64,000 nucleotides of DNA from Bacteroidota bacterium (GCA_009908855.1 JAAAOM010000031.1:1-64000); one strand, 5' to 3'; numbered from the stretch's first letter, positions 45,300 through 56,366 are shown. Translations and numbers: made by a program. The notes: a model not told the origin generated them from the sequence alone.

Positions 45300-45626
45300 T
45301 TATTTTTGAGATACGTACTCCGATGAACGGTTACGATGTAATGTTATTGTCTGATAATCCAGTACGGCGGCTTTCACCATTTTGTATTCCTGTCCTTGTA
45401 ACAACGACCAATTTAGAAAAATGTTAGAGCCGTTTCGCTTGTATTCATAGAAACGGTCTAACATTTCCTGGTTAACTTGTACTTCAGGTTGGTTTCCAAC
45501 CTCATTTAGGTGCTTAATTTGGCTTGTTTCGCTGTTTTCTAACCCCGTGGATTTGTTTTCCTGGGAATATCCACAAATTCCCGTTACAATGGCTATTATG
45601 ATTATGATTTGCTTTAGGTGCTTCAT
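45300..45626 (-). CDS. Small secreted protein
   Basis: This 108-residue protein has a signal peptide (IIIIIAIVTGICGYSQ) and a short hydrophilic mature part. It contains LDRFYEYKRNGSN and NWSLLQGQEYKMVKAAV. I know no matching family. It stands alone, with an AT-rich gap upstream. Confidence 0.6.
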   Translation of the reverse strand: MKHLKQIIIIIAIVTGICGYSQENKSTGLENSETSQIKHLNEVGNQPEVQVNQEMLDRFYEYKRNGSNIFLNWSLLQGQEYKMVKAAVLDYQTITLHRNRSSEYVSQK

Positions 45627-45963
45627 TGTATTTTAGGTTTTTTGACTTCTTTATAGGTAGTTACGGGAGTAATTATGGGAGGTTGTTTTTCTTTTATGAA
45701 TAGCAAAAAAGATGTGATTAATTATCTTTTGGTGATGATATTCGTCACCCCATACCGATAACAATGGTCATATTTTAGATATGAGATGATTCTATACAGA
45801 ATAATATATATTATTCATAATCAATGAAATATGCATATAGATGTATTATTTGGCCAGGAATAAATAATTATAAAAGATTGGCACGATGATTTAAATCGGA
45901 ATCATTATTGCATGGAATGATAAAGAGATTCACTTACAATATGAGAAAATACAATTATTAATC
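45627..45963. other. AT-rich intergenic region without recognised features
   Basis: This 337-bp gap is flanked by the small secreted gene and the mutB stop. The longest internal frame I saw is a 28-codon ORF with no ribosome-binding site. I saw no tRNA, hairpin terminator or repeat of note. Confidence 0.5.
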
Positions 45964-48105
45964 CTATTCAATTGTTTCCAGCAGGATTTCGAGTATTTTT
46001 TTACCGGCAAGCGAAATAGACGAACCGGGACCAAAAATAGCAACCACACCATGATCATATAAAAATTGATAGTCTTGTGCAGGAATCACGCCGCCTACTA
46101 CCACCATAATATCATCTCTTCCAAGTTTAGCCAGTTCATCAATTACCTGTGGAACCAATGTTTTATGCCCGGCAGCCAGACTGGATACTCCCAATACATG
46201 TACATCGTTTTCCACTGCCTGTTTGGCGGCTTCGGCAGGTGTCTGAAATAGGGGGCCAATGTCTACATCAAATCCGATATCCGCGTATCCGGTGGCAACT
46301 ACTTTGGCGCCACGGTCGTGTCCGTCCTGACCCATTTTGGCTACCATTATACGTGGCTGACGGCCTTCTTTCGCGGCAAATTGTGCGCATAACTCCTGTG
46401 CTTGCTTAAACACATTATCGTCGCCTGATTCGGCTGAGTAAACGCCTGAAATAGATCGTATCACAGCTTTATACCTCCCTGAAACTTTTTCAATGGCATT
46501 GGAAATTTCACCCAGCGTAGCCCTGTGTTTGGCAGCTTCAACCGACAACTCCAGCAGGTTACCTTTACCGGTTTCGGTTGCCCGGGTAATAGCATCCAGC
46601 GCCTGATGTACGGCCTGTCCATCCCTTTCGCTTTTCAATTTTTTAATTCTTGCTATCTGGGCCTGGCGAACGGCCGAATTATCTACCTCTAATATATCAA
46701 TCGGGTCTTCTTTTTCCAAACGGTATTTATTGACACCAACAATCACATCTTTTCCTGCATCAATTCGTGCCTGTTTACGTGCTGCAGCCTCTTCAATCCG
46801 CATTTTTGGAACACCTGATTCAATAGCCCTGGCCATACCGCCCAAATCCTCTATTTCCCGGATATGTTCCCATGCCTTATCAGCCAATTGTTTGGTAAGA
46901 CTTTCGACATAGTACGAACCGGCCCAGGGATCTACAGATTTGCATATTTGTGTTTCTTCCTGTAAATATATTTGTGTATTTCGGGCAATACGTGCTGAAA
47001 AATCGGTTGGCAGGGCAATGGCTTCATCCAGGGCATTGGTGTGCAACGACTGCGTATGCCCCAATGCAGCTGCCATGGCTTCCACACAGGTACGTGCTAC
47101 ATTGTTAAAAGGGTCCTGCTCGGTTAAGCTCCATCCACTGGTTTGAGAATGGGTGCGTAAGGCTAACGATTTCGGATTTTTTGGGCTGAAAGTATTCACT
47201 AACTTGGCCCAAAGCATACGGGCAGCGCGCATCTTGGCAATTTCCATAAAATGATTCATGCCGATGGCCCAGAAAAATGACAATCGGGGTGCAAATGAAT
47301 CAACGTCCATACCTGCCTTTACACCGGTGCGCAAATATTCCAATCCATCGGCCAGTGTATAGGCCAATTCAATATCATTGGTGGCTCCCGCTTCCTGCAT
47401 GTGATAGCCGGATATAGAAATAGAGTTGAATTTGGGCATGTTTTTCGATGTATATTCAAATATATCAGCAATGATGCGCATAGAGGTCTCAGGTGGATAG
47501 ATATAGGTGTTTCGCACCATAAACTCCTTAAGGATATCGTTCTGTATTGTACCGGCCAATTCTTCCAGCCTGGCTCCCTGTTCCTGGGCGGCCACTATGT
47601 AAAAGGCCATTACCGGTAACACAGCCCCGTTCATGGTCATGGAAACCGACATTTGATTCAATGGTATCTGATCAAACAATATTTTCATATCCAGAATGGA
47701 GTCGATGGCCACCCCGGCTTTGCCCACATCGCCAACCACCCGTTCATGATCGGAGTCGTAACCACGATGTGTAGCCAGGTCGAACGCAACGGATAATCCT
47801 TTTTGACCGGCTGCCAGATTACGCCGGTAAAAAGCATTTGATTCTTCTGCCGTTGAGAATCCAGCATATTGTCGTATGGTCCAGGGTCGCATTACATACA
47901 TGGTTGAATAAGGGCCACGCAAATAGGGCGGCAGACCGGCAGCATAATTTAAATGCTCCATGCCTTCAATATCCTTCTCGGTATAAAATGGTTTTACAGG
48001 TATTTGCTCGGCTGTTTGCCAGGATTCTCCGCCCGCATCACCATCGGTTTTTGATGATTGGTGCTGTGCTGTTTGGAAATCTATTTTGCTAAAATCGGGT
48101 CTCAT
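45964..48105 (-). CDS. mutB: Methylmalonyl-CoA mutase large subunit
   Basis: This 713-residue adenosylcobalamin enzyme interconverts methylmalonyl-CoA and succinyl-CoA. The N-terminal TIM barrel has [18 protein letters not shown] and [10 protein letters not shown]. The C-terminal B12 domain has Asp594-x-His596-x2-Gly599, in which the His is the lower cobalt ligand, and GGVIPAQDY. It pairs with the small subunit gene 66 bp upstream. Confidence 0.96.
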   Translation of the reverse strand: MRPDFSKIDFQTAQHQSSKTDGDAGGESWQTAEQIPVKPFYTEKDIEGMEHLNYAAGLPPYLRGPYSTMYVMRPWTIRQYAGFSTAEESNAFYRRNLAAGQKGLSVAFDLATHRGYDSDHERVVGDVGKAGVAIDSILDMKILFDQIPLNQMSVSMTMNGAVLPVMAFYIVAAQEQGARLEELAGTIQNDILKEFMVRNTYIYPPETSMRIIADIFEYTSKNMPKFNSISISGYHMQEAGATNDIELAYTLADGLEYLRTGVKAGMDVDSFAPRLSFFWAIGMNHFMEIAKMRAARMLWAKLVNTFSPKNPKSLALRTHSQTSGWSLTEQDPFNNVARTCVEAMAAALGHTQSLHTNALDEAIALPTDFSARIARNTQIYLQEETQICKSVDPWAGSYYVESLTKQLADKAWEHIREIEDLGGMARAIESGVPKMRIEEAAARKQARIDAGKDVIVGVNKYRLEKEDPIDILEVDNSAVRQAQIARIKKLKSERDGQAVHQALDAITRATETGKGNLLELSVEAAKHRATLGEISNAIEKVSGRYKAVIRSISGVYSAESGDDNVFKQAQELCAQFAAKEGRQPRIMVAKMGQDGHDRGAKVVATGYADIGFDVDIGPLFQTPAEAAKQAVENDVHVLGVSSLAAGHKTLVPQVIDELAKLGRDDIMVVVGGVIPAQDYQFLYDHGVVAIFGPGSSISLAGKKILEILLETIE

Positions 48106-48171
48106 ATTCGTAAATCACTATTAATATCTATATAAACATTTACTTGTATGGATATTTCAATCCTTAAAATC

Positions 48172-50040
48172 TTATTGTATTCCCAGTTTGTGGTGATATT
48201 GTTGTAGTTCTTCCAGTACATTCGATTTAACATGAATGAAATTGTTCAGTCCTTGTTGTTTTAGCTCTTCGGCACAAGCCGGCATTCCTGCTACAACAAC
48301 AACTGATTTTTCTTTTAATTGCTCATAAACGGGAACGGCCAATTCGGCGTATTCATCATCTGAACTGCAGATGACTACAATATCTGACGCTGCTTTAACA
48401 GCTTCTTTCACACCTTCGTCCACATTTTCAAATCCCGGGTTATCAATAATTTCATACCCTGCACAGGCAAAAAAACCAAAGGCAAATGAAGCCCTGGCCT
48501 TGCGCCAGTTTAAATTTCCGATGGTTAAAAGAAAAACTTTGGGTCGCCTGGTATGTTTTTCAGTCCGCATGCGCAATGCCTCAAACGTCTCGGCACCCCG
48601 ATACATTTTGAGCGGCTTACACAATATATTGGCTGCCTCCTGATAAAATCGAATGGTATTACTTTCCCTGACTTCGTCTTTCAATATCTCTGCAGCATTG
48701 GGATATTGATTGGTTCCCAATAAGGTTTCTTTACGAATGGCAATATTAAAATCGCGCTTACGGGCAGTTTCTTTAATCATTTCCTGAATTTGGCCATCCA
48801 AAAAATGCCTGGCATATCCACCTTCCTTCTCAATTTTCTGAAATAACGTCCATGCATGCTCAGCCATTACGTCGGTTATATTCTCGATATAATAGGATCC
48901 GGCAGCCGGATCGGTGGTTTTATCCAATTGTGCCTCTTCCCGAAGAATGATTTGTGTGTTTCGTGCAATACGCTCTGCAAAATCGGTTGTGTGCCCATAA
49001 ATTTCATCAAATGGTTGTATACTCAGTGAATTACAACCGCCAATTATGGCAGACATGGCTTCGGTGGTTAATCGCAGCATATTAACATACGGATCGTACA
49101 GCGTTTTATTCCACCTGGAAGTAAGACTTTGTATTTGTACTTTGCCACTTGCATGCGATCCGCCATAGGCTGTAACAATATTTGACCATAACAGCCGTGC
49201 CACCCTAATTTTGGCTATTTCTAAAAAATAACCTGAACCTATACCAAAGCTAAACTGGATATGCGGAGCAATTTCGTTAACTGTTAAACCCTGGTTGGTT
49301 AAATGCGCCAGGTAATCGGATGCCATCGCCAGGGAGAAGGCTAATTCCTGGCTCACTGAAGCGCCCGAATCAACAAATAAATGACCTTCTATATTAATCA
49401 GACGAAAATGTGGAAACAGGTCATTACATTTTTTTACGGCCGCCGCCAATAGTTTAAAATCATTTTCTGAATCCTGGTAATAATTCCCGGTAGCTGTAAG
49501 CTTGCTAAGCGGACATACATTTATTGATCCATGTATTTGTGATGCGTCAATGGATTCCTTTTTTACATAATCCGTAAACCATTCAAATACCTGAAAGTGA
49601 TCCATGGGCACCTTAAAATGAATGGCCGTTTTGGTCAGGTCAATATTTTGTAGAAGCATATTCAAATCCGCTGCTTTGCTAACCATTTGCGGGAACATAA
49701 AACAAACTGAATCGGCTCCTTTCGACAATGCATTTACTGCCTGGGTATTGGCCTTAGCCGGACTATCAACCCAAATATCCTGTTGTATATTACAGCTTTT
49801 GCCATCGCCATTTCCGCGTAAATAGGGGTAGACTCCTGGCTGTACTTTTAAATACGACTTATTTTCAACATCCTCCTGACGATAATAGGGCCTTAGTTTG
49901 AAACCATCAATGGTTTTCCAAATCAGCTTTTTATCATAATCGGCACCTTTAAGGTCCTTTTGTATGATGGCTTCCCAAGCCTCGGTAGAAATGGCCGGAA
50001 ATTCCTCCATAAAAGTCAGCGTATTATCTATATCAGTCAT
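48172..50040 (-). CDS. mutA: Methylmalonyl-CoA mutase small subunit
   Basis: Start at ATG 50040 (MTDIDNTLTFMEEFPAIS) gives 622 residues; the open frame extends 19 codons upstream. It is homologous to MutB through the barrel ([21 protein letters not shown]-like), but the C-terminal domain lacks the DxHxxG cobalamin motif. This matches the structural role of the small subunit. It is the first gene of the pair. Confidence 0.93.
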   Translation of the reverse strand: MTDIDNTLTFMEEFPAISTEAWEAIIQKDLKGADYDKKLIWKTIDGFKLRPYYRQEDVENKSYLKVQPGVYPYLRGNGDGKSCNIQQDIWVDSPAKANTQAVNALSKGADSVCFMFPQMVSKAADLNMLLQNIDLTKTAIHFKVPMDHFQVFEWFTDYVKKESIDASQIHGSINVCPLSKLTATGNYYQDSENDFKLLAAAVKKCNDLFPHFRLINIEGHLFVDSGASVSQELAFSLAMASDYLAHLTNQGLTVNEIAPHIQFSFGIGSGYFLEIAKIRVARLLWSNIVTAYGGSHASGKVQIQSLTSRWNKTLYDPYVNMLRLTTEAMSAIIGGCNSLSIQPFDEIYGHTTDFAERIARNTQIILREEAQLDKTTDPAAGSYYIENITDVMAEHAWTLFQKIEKEGGYARHFLDGQIQEMIKETARKRDFNIAIRKETLLGTNQYPNAAEILKDEVRESNTIRFYQEAANILCKPLKMYRGAETFEALRMRTEKHTRRPKVFLLTIGNLNWRKARASFAFGFFACAGYEIIDNPGFENVDEGVKEAVKAASDIVVICSSDDEYAELAVPVYEQLKEKSVVVVAGMPACAEELKQQGLNNFIHVKSNVLEELQQYHHKLGIQ

Positions 50041-50261
50041 GTACACGATTTTTAAAAAGTTGTAAAAATAACTTTTCCCATAAATTATTCGCTGCATTTG
50101 CAGTGTGCACCAATAATTTAGAATGAGACTAATTAATCGTACAGCTTTCGTATTATTTGTATGAATTTACATATTATTGATGAAAATCAACAAAAAACCT
50201 TTTTTAATCCGTACGGTTTTTGTGTCCAAATCCGATGTGATTACCTTTAGCGTAAAAAGGT

Positions 50262-50975
50262 ATGAATAAGAAAGCATTAATAACCGGTGCCAGTAAAGGC
50301 ATTGGCAAAGCAATTACCTGCAAGTTGGCTGAAAATGGTTACGACCTGATAATTACGGGAAGAGATAGTGAACGGCTTGATCATATAAAAAAAGAACTTC
50401 AGCAATTCAAAGTTAAAATTTATACGGTCATTGCAGATTTTGCTGAACAATCAGCCATCGAACATATAAGGTTGGAGCTTGAACAGCAATTCGGACAGTT
50501 GGATGTGTTAATTAACAATGCCGGTATGGCGATTTCGAAAACCATTGAAGAAACAACCATACAGGATTGGGAGCTGTTAATGAACGTCAATGCCCGATCG
50601 CCATTTTTCTTAACGCAGGCATGTATTCCTTATCTAAAAAAATCACCGGCAGCAACCGTTGTGAATATATCTTCGGTTGTGGGCCGACTGGGATACAACA
50701 AGCAATCAGCATACAGTGCATCCAAACATGCGTTGAACGGTTTTTCAAAAGTACTTGCCAAAGAACTCCAACCCTTTGACATTCGTGTGCACAACCTGGC
50801 CCCCGGGGGTGTGAATACCGATATGGTGCGTAATATGCGTCCGGACATTGAAACACAACATCTTATTTTACCTGAAGAAATGGCCGAAATTACCTGGTTT
50901 TTGATTACCCATCGTGGCAATGCCATGATTGATAATATAAATATACGAAGAGCCAACGGTAACCCGTGGGTTTGA
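50262..50975 (+). CDS. SDR-family oxidoreductase
   Basis: The 237-residue Rossmann protein shows the SDR cofactor motif TGASKGIGK, the NNAG motif, Ser-Tyr-Lys catalysis (NISSVVGR, YNKQSAYSASKHAL) and the PGGVNT loop after the catalytic block. The substrate is not predictable. It is divergent from mutA by about 220 bp. Confidence 0.93.
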   Translation: MNKKALITGASKGIGKAITCKLAENGYDLIITGRDSERLDHIKKELQQFKVKIYTVIADFAEQSAIEHIRLELEQQFGQLDVLINNAGMAISKTIEETTIQDWELLMNVNARSPFFLTQACIPYLKKSPAATVVNISSVVGRLGYNKQSAYSASKHALNGFSKVLAKELQPFDIRVHNLAPGGVNTDMVRNMRPDIETQHLILPEEMAEITWFLITHRGNAMIDNINIRRANGNPWV

Positions 50976-51134
50976 AATGAATGAATCAACATCGGTTTTA
51001 AAGCCGGTTTAATACGTGTTTTATTAATGTGGGTTGCACTGACAGAAATACAAAACAGTGAAGATATATGATGAATAGCTTACATCTGCACACCCTGTCT
51101 TGGCATTTTTCCCATTATTCTTTTGGTTTCCGGG

Positions 51135-52247
51135 TTAAATACCCAAAACCATTTTCCACAAATCAAAGGCCGGTCTTTCTTCCCCATCCTCGTCCAACAG
51201 TCCGGTATCACGCCATAGTTTGCCCAGGTCTTTAACCTCCGGCGGAAAAGTTTCCCACAGGGCATCAAAATCACGATGCGCCCACCAGATTATAAATTTA
51301 TACTTCTGCTGGTGTGCATTGTGTAATAACGTATTTAAATATGCCTGCTGTTCGCAGTGATCAGAATCAATGGAAAGATTATATGATTCAACCACCAGAT
51401 TTTCTGCCAGGTGAGTGGTTTCCACAAAGGCAATCGGCATGGAAACCTGGCTATGTAAATAATCAAATGCCTGTTGAAATTGCGATTGATTATGCAATCC
51501 TTTGAAAAAGGGATAAAAACTAATGGCTGCAAAATCCATTGGCATGGTATAATCATTTATTTCCTGTATAAATTCTTCCGGGTTATCTACTTCCGGATTA
51601 TAAAAATTATGCAGTGTTATTGATTCGGATATCTGAAGATCAGGATATTCATCTCTTATTTTAGTACGGATATTGGCCATAAGCAGTTTAAACCCTTCCC
51701 ATTTATTGGGTGAATTAATTAGTAAATCATTTACTTCGATGGCCAACAACATATAATCAGGCTCGAGTTTTTCAATAATGTATTGCAGGTGTTTTAAATA
51801 GGCGTCTTCTATTGTCTGATCATTAAAATTCTCATACGCAGGTGTTGAACCATCAAAATCTGTAGCGAGGTCATCCCGGCTATTATTCAGCAAACTTACC
51901 GAAACCAGCAGTTCATGATCATCGATACGATGGGTTACACGCGAATCAATGCCCTGAACAAATGCCGATGGCAGGGGGGAATCCTGCATCCATGCATTCC
52001 AGGGGATATGATCATCAATGTGCTCGGAATAAATATCCGCATGATCACCGATAAAAGCATAGGTATTCTTTTGGTCTTCTGAATTGGGAGCATAACGCCA
52101 GGTTGTAAAACCCATTTTAAAAGATCGTTGATCAATTTCATCAACTACACTGGTTTCGGAGCACTGGTTTTTATCTCCTTCGGATTGGTTTTCGCATCCT
52201 GTTATAATAACCCACAAGAGGGATGAAATGATTAAGAACTTTTCCAT
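51135..52247 (-). CDS. Glycosidase-like lipoprotein
   Basis: The 370-residue protein has a lipoprotein signal with Cys18 (ITGCEN). The rest is a TIM-barrel-like domain with LLAIEVNDLL, FAAISFYPFF, IAFVETTHLAEN and FIIWWAHRDFDALW. These resemble the catalytic Glu strands and final strand of GH53/GH5-like enzymes. The catalytic Glu candidates are in IEVN and VETT. The substrate is unknown and the assignment is fold-level. Confidence 0.65.
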   Translation of the reverse strand: MEKFLIISSLLWVIITGCENQSEGDKNQCSETSVVDEIDQRSFKMGFTTWRYAPNSEDQKNTYAFIGDHADIYSEHIDDHIPWNAWMQDSPLPSAFVQGIDSRVTHRIDDHELLVSVSLLNNSRDDLATDFDGSTPAYENFNDQTIEDAYLKHLQYIIEKLEPDYMLLAIEVNDLLINSPNKWEGFKLLMANIRTKIRDEYPDLQISESITLHNFYNPEVDNPEEFIQEINDYTMPMDFAAISFYPFFKGLHNQSQFQQAFDYLHSQVSMPIAFVETTHLAENLVVESYNLSIDSDHCEQQAYLNTLLHNAHQQKYKFIIWWAHRDFDALWETFPPEVKDLGKLWRDTGLLDEDGEERPAFDLWKMVLGI

Positions 52248-52398
52248 GATTTATTTCATACACGTTTAGTCTTGTATTAAGATACTTAAAAACATTAACA
52301 TAAAAAAAATGAACCGCCGGGTGACACTTATATTTTATTTGGTAAGGGCAGGTTAAATGGCTTCATTTGAAATTGTCCGTAAAAATCAACTCATTTCT

Positions 52399-52406
52399 TA
52401 TATTTG
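52399..52406 (+). promoter_or_regulatory. -7 box upstream of purK
   Basis: TATATTTG matches the Bacteroidota consensus and ends 18 bases before the purK ATG. The best upstream TTG is at an over-long spacing, so only the -7 element is proposed. Confidence 0.5.
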
Positions 52407-52424
52407 CATGCAAAATAGTGTGAT

Positions 52425-53594
52425 ATGGATAAATTATCAAGTGCGAATTTAAAATTAGGGATTATAGCAGGCGGACAACTGGGTAAGATGTTGATACAGG
52501 AAGCCAGTAAATGGGATATAGCCGTGTATGTAATGGACAACGATAATCAGGGGCCTGCCAGTGGTATCGCCACTGGTTTTGTGAAGGGCAGCAATATAAA
52601 TTATGAGGATGTTTATGGTTTCGGAAAACAAATTGATGTGCTTACTTATGAGATGGAGAATATCCGGATAGATGCGCTTCAACGATTAAAATCGGAAGGC
52701 TATCGGGTAGTGCCTGACCCTGATATTCTGAAATTGATTCAGGACAAAGGGTTACAGAAGGAATTTTATACCCGGCATCAATTGCCAACTGCATCTTATA
52801 AGCTGGTAAACGATAAATCTGATATAATAACGGCCATTCAGCATGGTGATATATCATTTCCTTTTGTACAGAAATTGCGACAGGGTGGATACGATGGTCG
52901 TGGTGTAGCTGTGATAAACAATCAGGAAGAAATGGCAAAATTACTTGATGGAGCCTCCGTGATTGAAGAAAAAGTTGATATTTACAAGGAAATCGCGGTA
53001 ATTGCAGCGCGCAATGCTTCCGGGGATATCCAATGTTATCCGTCCGTAGAAATGATATTTGAGGGAGAAGCCAACCTGGTTGAAAAATTAGCCTGTCCGG
53101 CTGATATACCCGTGGAAATATCGCAAAAGGCCGGGAAGCTGGCTACTGATTTGATTCATGCCCTGCAAATGGAAGGCTTGCTGGCCGTTGAATTTTTTAT
53201 TGATAATAATGGTGAATTGCTTATTAATGAGTCTGCTCCCAGGCCGCATAACAGTGGCCATCACACCATTGAGAGTGTTGTAACCTCGCAATACGAACAG
53301 CATATCCGTGCCATATTGGATTTACCCCTGGGAAGTACCCGCCAGACAAGTCCGGCTGTAATGATTAATTTGCTGGGTGAAAGGGGGCATGAGGGGCCGG
53401 TTAAATACGAAGGACTTCAGGAGGCTATGGCCGTTGAGGGAGTGAAAATTCATCTCTACGGTAAAAAAACAACCCGGCCCATGCGCAAAATGGGACATGT
53501 AACAGTTATCGACGATAGTCTTTCTAAAGCATTCGAAAAAGCTGAAAAAATTAAAAACCAGATAAAAGTAAAAGCATGGGACAACCAACAGTAA
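52425..53594 (+). CDS. purK: 5-(carboxyamino)imidazole ribonucleotide synthase
   Basis: This 389-residue ATP-grasp enzyme uses ATP and bicarbonate to make N5-CAIR from AIR in purine synthesis. Conserved features include GGQLGKML near the start, QKLRQGGYDGRGV, EEKVDIYKEIAVIAARN and NESAPRPHNSGHHTIE. The end overlaps purE by 19 bp, the usual purK-purE pairing. Confidence 0.97.
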   Translation: MDKLSSANLKLGIIAGGQLGKMLIQEASKWDIAVYVMDNDNQGPASGIATGFVKGSNINYEDVYGFGKQIDVLTYEMENIRIDALQRLKSEGYRVVPDPDILKLIQDKGLQKEFYTRHQLPTASYKLVNDKSDIITAIQHGDISFPFVQKLRQGGYDGRGVAVINNQEEMAKLLDGASVIEEKVDIYKEIAVIAARNASGDIQCYPSVEMIFEGEANLVEKLACPADIPVEISQKAGKLATDLIHALQMEGLLAVEFFIDNNGELLINESAPRPHNSGHHTIESVVTSQYEQHIRAILDLPLGSTRQTSPAVMINLLGERGHEGPVKYEGLQEAMAVEGVKIHLYGKKTTRPMRKMGHVTVIDDSLSKAFEKAEKIKNQIKVKAWDNQQ

Positions 53595-54070
53595 GCATTA
53601 TAATGGGTTCAGACTCCGATTTGCCGGTGATGAACCAGGCCGCAGACATTCTCGGTCAATTAGGTGTTGAATATGAGATTGATGTGGTTTCAGCCCACCG
53701 CACTCCGGAAAAAATGTTTGAATTTGCATCCAAAGCACATGAGCGGGGTATTGAGGCAATTATTGCGGGTGCCGGAGGTGCAGCTCATTTACCGGGAATG
53801 GTTGCCGCCATTTCACCATTACCGGTTATTGGTGTACCTGTAAAATCCTCGAACTCCATTGACGGTTGGGATTCTGTGCTCTCCATATTGCAAATGCCGG
53901 GAGGGGTCCCGGTGGCTACCGTTGCATTAAACGGTGCAAAAAATGCGGGTATATTGGCTGCCCAAATTATAGCTGTTGGCGATAAAAAAGTCAGGGAAAA
54001 CATCATACAATATAAAAACGTGCTGCGCGAACAGGTACATGAAAAAGCCAAAAAAGTACAAAAAAAATAA
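53576..54070 (+). CDS. purE: N5-CAIR mutase, class I PurE
   Basis: This 164-residue protein shows the PurE pattern SIIMGSDSDLPVM, the VVSAHRTP segment, AGAGGAAHLPGM and LSILQMPGGVPVATVA. It converts N5-CAIR to CAIR, working directly after PurK. It is followed by a small OmdA-like gene 59 bp on. Confidence 0.97.
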   Translation: MGQPTVSIIMGSDSDLPVMNQAADILGQLGVEYEIDVVSAHRTPEKMFEFASKAHERGIEAIIAGAGGAAHLPGMVAAISPLPVIGVPVKSSNSIDGWDSVLSILQMPGGVPVATVALNGAKNAGILAAQIIAVGDKKVRENIIQYKNVLREQVHEKAKKVQKK

Positions 54071-54129
54071 TCAAGGCAACGTAAAAGGGTAATAAGCGAA
54101 AGGCGTCTTATGAGCAGGGTAAGATTGTA

Positions 54130-54339
54130 ATGGATAAGGAATATGAAAAGCAACTGAAAGAAAATGTAAAAGCCTGGAAATATTATGGCAGCTTATCCCC
54201 GTCTGTTCAAAAGTCCTGTATACACTGGGTAATGAGCGCTAAACAGGAAAAAACCAGGCTTAACCGATTGAAAATCCTTATTGAATCATCCGAAAAGGGT
54301 GAAAAAATTCCGCCTCTTAAATGGGGTGATAAAAAATAA
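54130..54339 (+). CDS. YdeI/OmpD-associated (OmdA) domain protein, short
   Basis: This 69-residue protein matches the C-terminal module of YdeI/OmdA proteins. The conserved pattern is AWKYYGSLSPSVQKSCIHWV, then SAKQEKTRLNRL, ending in a basic tail. It lacks the N-terminal domain of full-length family members. Its role is not known. Confidence 0.7.
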   Translation: MDKEYEKQLKENVKAWKYYGSLSPSVQKSCIHWVMSAKQEKTRLNRLKILIESSEKGEKIPPLKWGDKK

Positions 54340-54340
54340 A

Positions 54341-55561
54341 CTAATCCTGCCTGTAATCTTCAATATTGTACAAGAAATCATTATAAGGGAAACGCTGCAC
54401 ATGGAGCATCTTAACTTCTTCATACAAAAAGTTTCTGAATTCAGTTAAATTGTCTTTTTCGAGGGCCGAAATAAATAAGGCCGGTGCATTGTTTTTGGCC
54501 ATCCATGATTTTTTCAATTCATCCAATGTGAAATTGGCGCGGGTTTTGGGTGTTAAATCGTCTTCTTCTTTTTGATCATAATCGTAGGCATCAATTTTAT
54601 TGAATACATAAATAACCTTTTTATCATTAGCACCAATTTCCTGCAATGTTTCGTTTACGATGCGTATTTGTTCCTCAAAATCAGGATGGGAAATATCAAC
54701 AACGTGCAACAATATATCCGATTCCCTAACTTCATCCAGCGTTGATTTGAATGATTCAACCAGGCTGTGGGGTAGTTTTCTGATAAATCCTACGGTATCT
54801 GAAAGCAGAAACGGTAAATTGCCTATAACCACCTTGCGCACCGTGGTGTCCAATGTGGCAAAAAGTTTGTTCTCGGCAAACACCTCTGATTTGCTCAGCA
54901 CATTCATAAGTGTAGATTTGCCCACGTTTGTGTAACCAACAAGAGATACGCGTACCAGCTTACCGCGGTTTTTACGTTGTGTTGATTTTTGGCGGTCAAT
55001 TTTTTTGAGTTGTTCCTTGAGTCGTGATATTTTATCGCGTATAATACGGCGATCGGTTTCTATCTCTGTTTCACCAGGCCCGCGCATGCCAATTCCGCCA
55101 CGTTGTCGTTCGAGGTGAGTCCACATACGTGTTAAACGTGGCAATAAGTATTGATATTGAGCCAGTTCAACCTGTGCTTTTGCATGGGCTGTTTGTGCAC
55201 GACCGGCAAATATATCCAAAATCAGATTGGTGCGATCCAGGATTTTACAATTCTTTAATTCCCTTTCAATATTCCGCAACTGGGTGGGGGACAGTTCGTC
55301 ATCAAATATAACCGTATCGATATGATGGGTTAAAACAAATTGCCGTATTTCTTCAAGCTTACCCGAACCTACAAATGTTTTGGGATTGGGTGTATCCAAT
55401 TGTTGGGTAAATTGTTCGATGGTATTGGCACCGGCGGTTTCAGCTAAAAAAGCAAGTTCATTCAGGTATTCCTGTACTTTTTCCTGATTTTGCTCCTGGT
55501 TAATAAACCCCACTAATACTGCTCGTTCCTGCTCTTTTTTGGTAGAAATATAATTCGTCAT
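54341..55561 (-). CDS. hflX: GTPase HflX
   Basis: This 406-residue ribosome-associated GTPase has an N-terminal HflX domain (ETAGANTIEQFTQQLDTPNP, VIFDDELSPTQLRN). The G domain follows: SLVGYTNVGKST, DTVGF and the NKID motif. It splits stalled ribosomes under stress. It follows a terminator of the upstream tonB-like gene. Confidence 0.95.
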   Translation of the reverse strand: MTNYISTKKEQERAVLVGFINQEQNQEKVQEYLNELAFLAETAGANTIEQFTQQLDTPNPKTFVGSGKLEEIRQFVLTHHIDTVIFDDELSPTQLRNIERELKNCKILDRTNLILDIFAGRAQTAHAKAQVELAQYQYLLPRLTRMWTHLERQRGGIGMRGPGETEIETDRRIIRDKISRLKEQLKKIDRQKSTQRKNRGKLVRVSLVGYTNVGKSTLMNVLSKSEVFAENKLFATLDTTVRKVVIGNLPFLLSDTVGFIRKLPHSLVESFKSTLDEVRESDILLHVVDISHPDFEEQIRIVNETLQEIGANDKKVIYVFNKIDAYDYDQKEEDDLTPKTRANFTLDELKKSWMAKNNAPALFISALEKDNLTEFRNFLYEEVKMLHVQRFPYNDFLYNIEDYRQD

Positions 55562-55631
55562 TGATCAATATTAGGAGGCAAATTTAACCATTTATAAAAT
55601 TATGTTGGATGAGTATTAATAGTTTTGAATT

Positions 55632-55660
55632 AAAAAACCCGGTTTGCAATAAAACCGGGT
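55632..55660 (-). terminator. Terminator after the TonB gene
   Basis: Stem ACCCGGTTT (55637-55645) with AAACCGGGT (55652-55660), six-base loop. The A run at 55632-55637 becomes the U tract in the minus-strand transcript of the TonB gene. Confidence 0.8.
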
Positions 55661-55685
55661 GTTCAATTAATTTTTTAATGAATGT

Positions 55686-56366
55686 TTAATTCAATACAAA
55701 TACCACCGGCATGGTAAACTGCACTTTTACCGGTTTACCGCGTTGCTTACCGGGTGCCCACTTCGGAGAGGATTTTACGGCACGTATCGCTTCATTGTCA
55801 AGCGATGGGTCAACACCTCTTACAACACGTACATCCACTACCTCACCGTTAGAATTGACGGCAAACTGAACAATTACGCGTCCGCTAATACCATTTTCCT
55901 GCGCTATGGTAGGATAGGTCATGTTTTTCTGCACCCATGTTCTGAAATCGTTCAGGTCACCACCTTTAAAACTGGGCATGTCTTCCACAATAAAAAACAC
56001 CTCTTCGGCGGCCGCTTCCTCTTCTTCCTCAAATTCCACAATATCAAAGGCCATATCCTGATCGGCTTCCACATCGCCCAAGTCAAGCTCGTCTTCAATC
56101 TCAACATCGTCTTCTACAATGGTAATTTCTTCAACTACCTGTGGCGGTGGTGGTGGGGGGGGTGGTTTTACTTCCTGTTGACGGGTAATGGGAATAATTT
56201 CTTCTTCCGCTTCCTGTTGATCGGTTTTAAGCTCTCCCGTGTCAATATCTCGTGTTGACCATTCAAATGCCAAAAGTATAACACCGAGCGATACGGCCAA
56301 TCCTATTTGCAGAAATAATCCTCTTTTATTCTCCAGGTTTGCCTTATCTGTTTTTTTAGGTTCCAT
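55686..56366 (-). CDS. TonB family energy transducer
   Basis: This 226-residue protein has an N-terminal membrane anchor (residues about 15-35), a Pro-rich stretch with eight consecutive Pro, an acidic spacer and a C-terminal TonB domain. Its motifs include MTYPTIAQENGISGRVIVQF and PKWAPGKQRGKPV. It couples ExbBD energy to outer-membrane receptors. No exbBD or receptor genes are in the window. Confidence 0.92.
   Translation of the reverse strand: MEPKKTDKANLENKRGLFLQIGLAVSLGVILLAFEWSTRDIDTGELKTDQQEAEEEIIPITRQQEVKPPPPPPPPQVVEEITIVEDDVEIEDELDLGDVEADQDMAFDIVEFEEEEEAAAEEVFFIVEDMPSFKGGDLNDFRTWVQKNMTYPTIAQENGISGRVIVQFAVNSNGEVVDVRVVRGVDPSLDNEAIRAVKSSPKWAPGKQRGKPVKVQFTMPVVFVLN

Noticed and set aside
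45669-45760. A 28-codon ORF in the gap before mutB
   Set aside because: There is no ribosome-binding site, no homologous pattern and low coding character.
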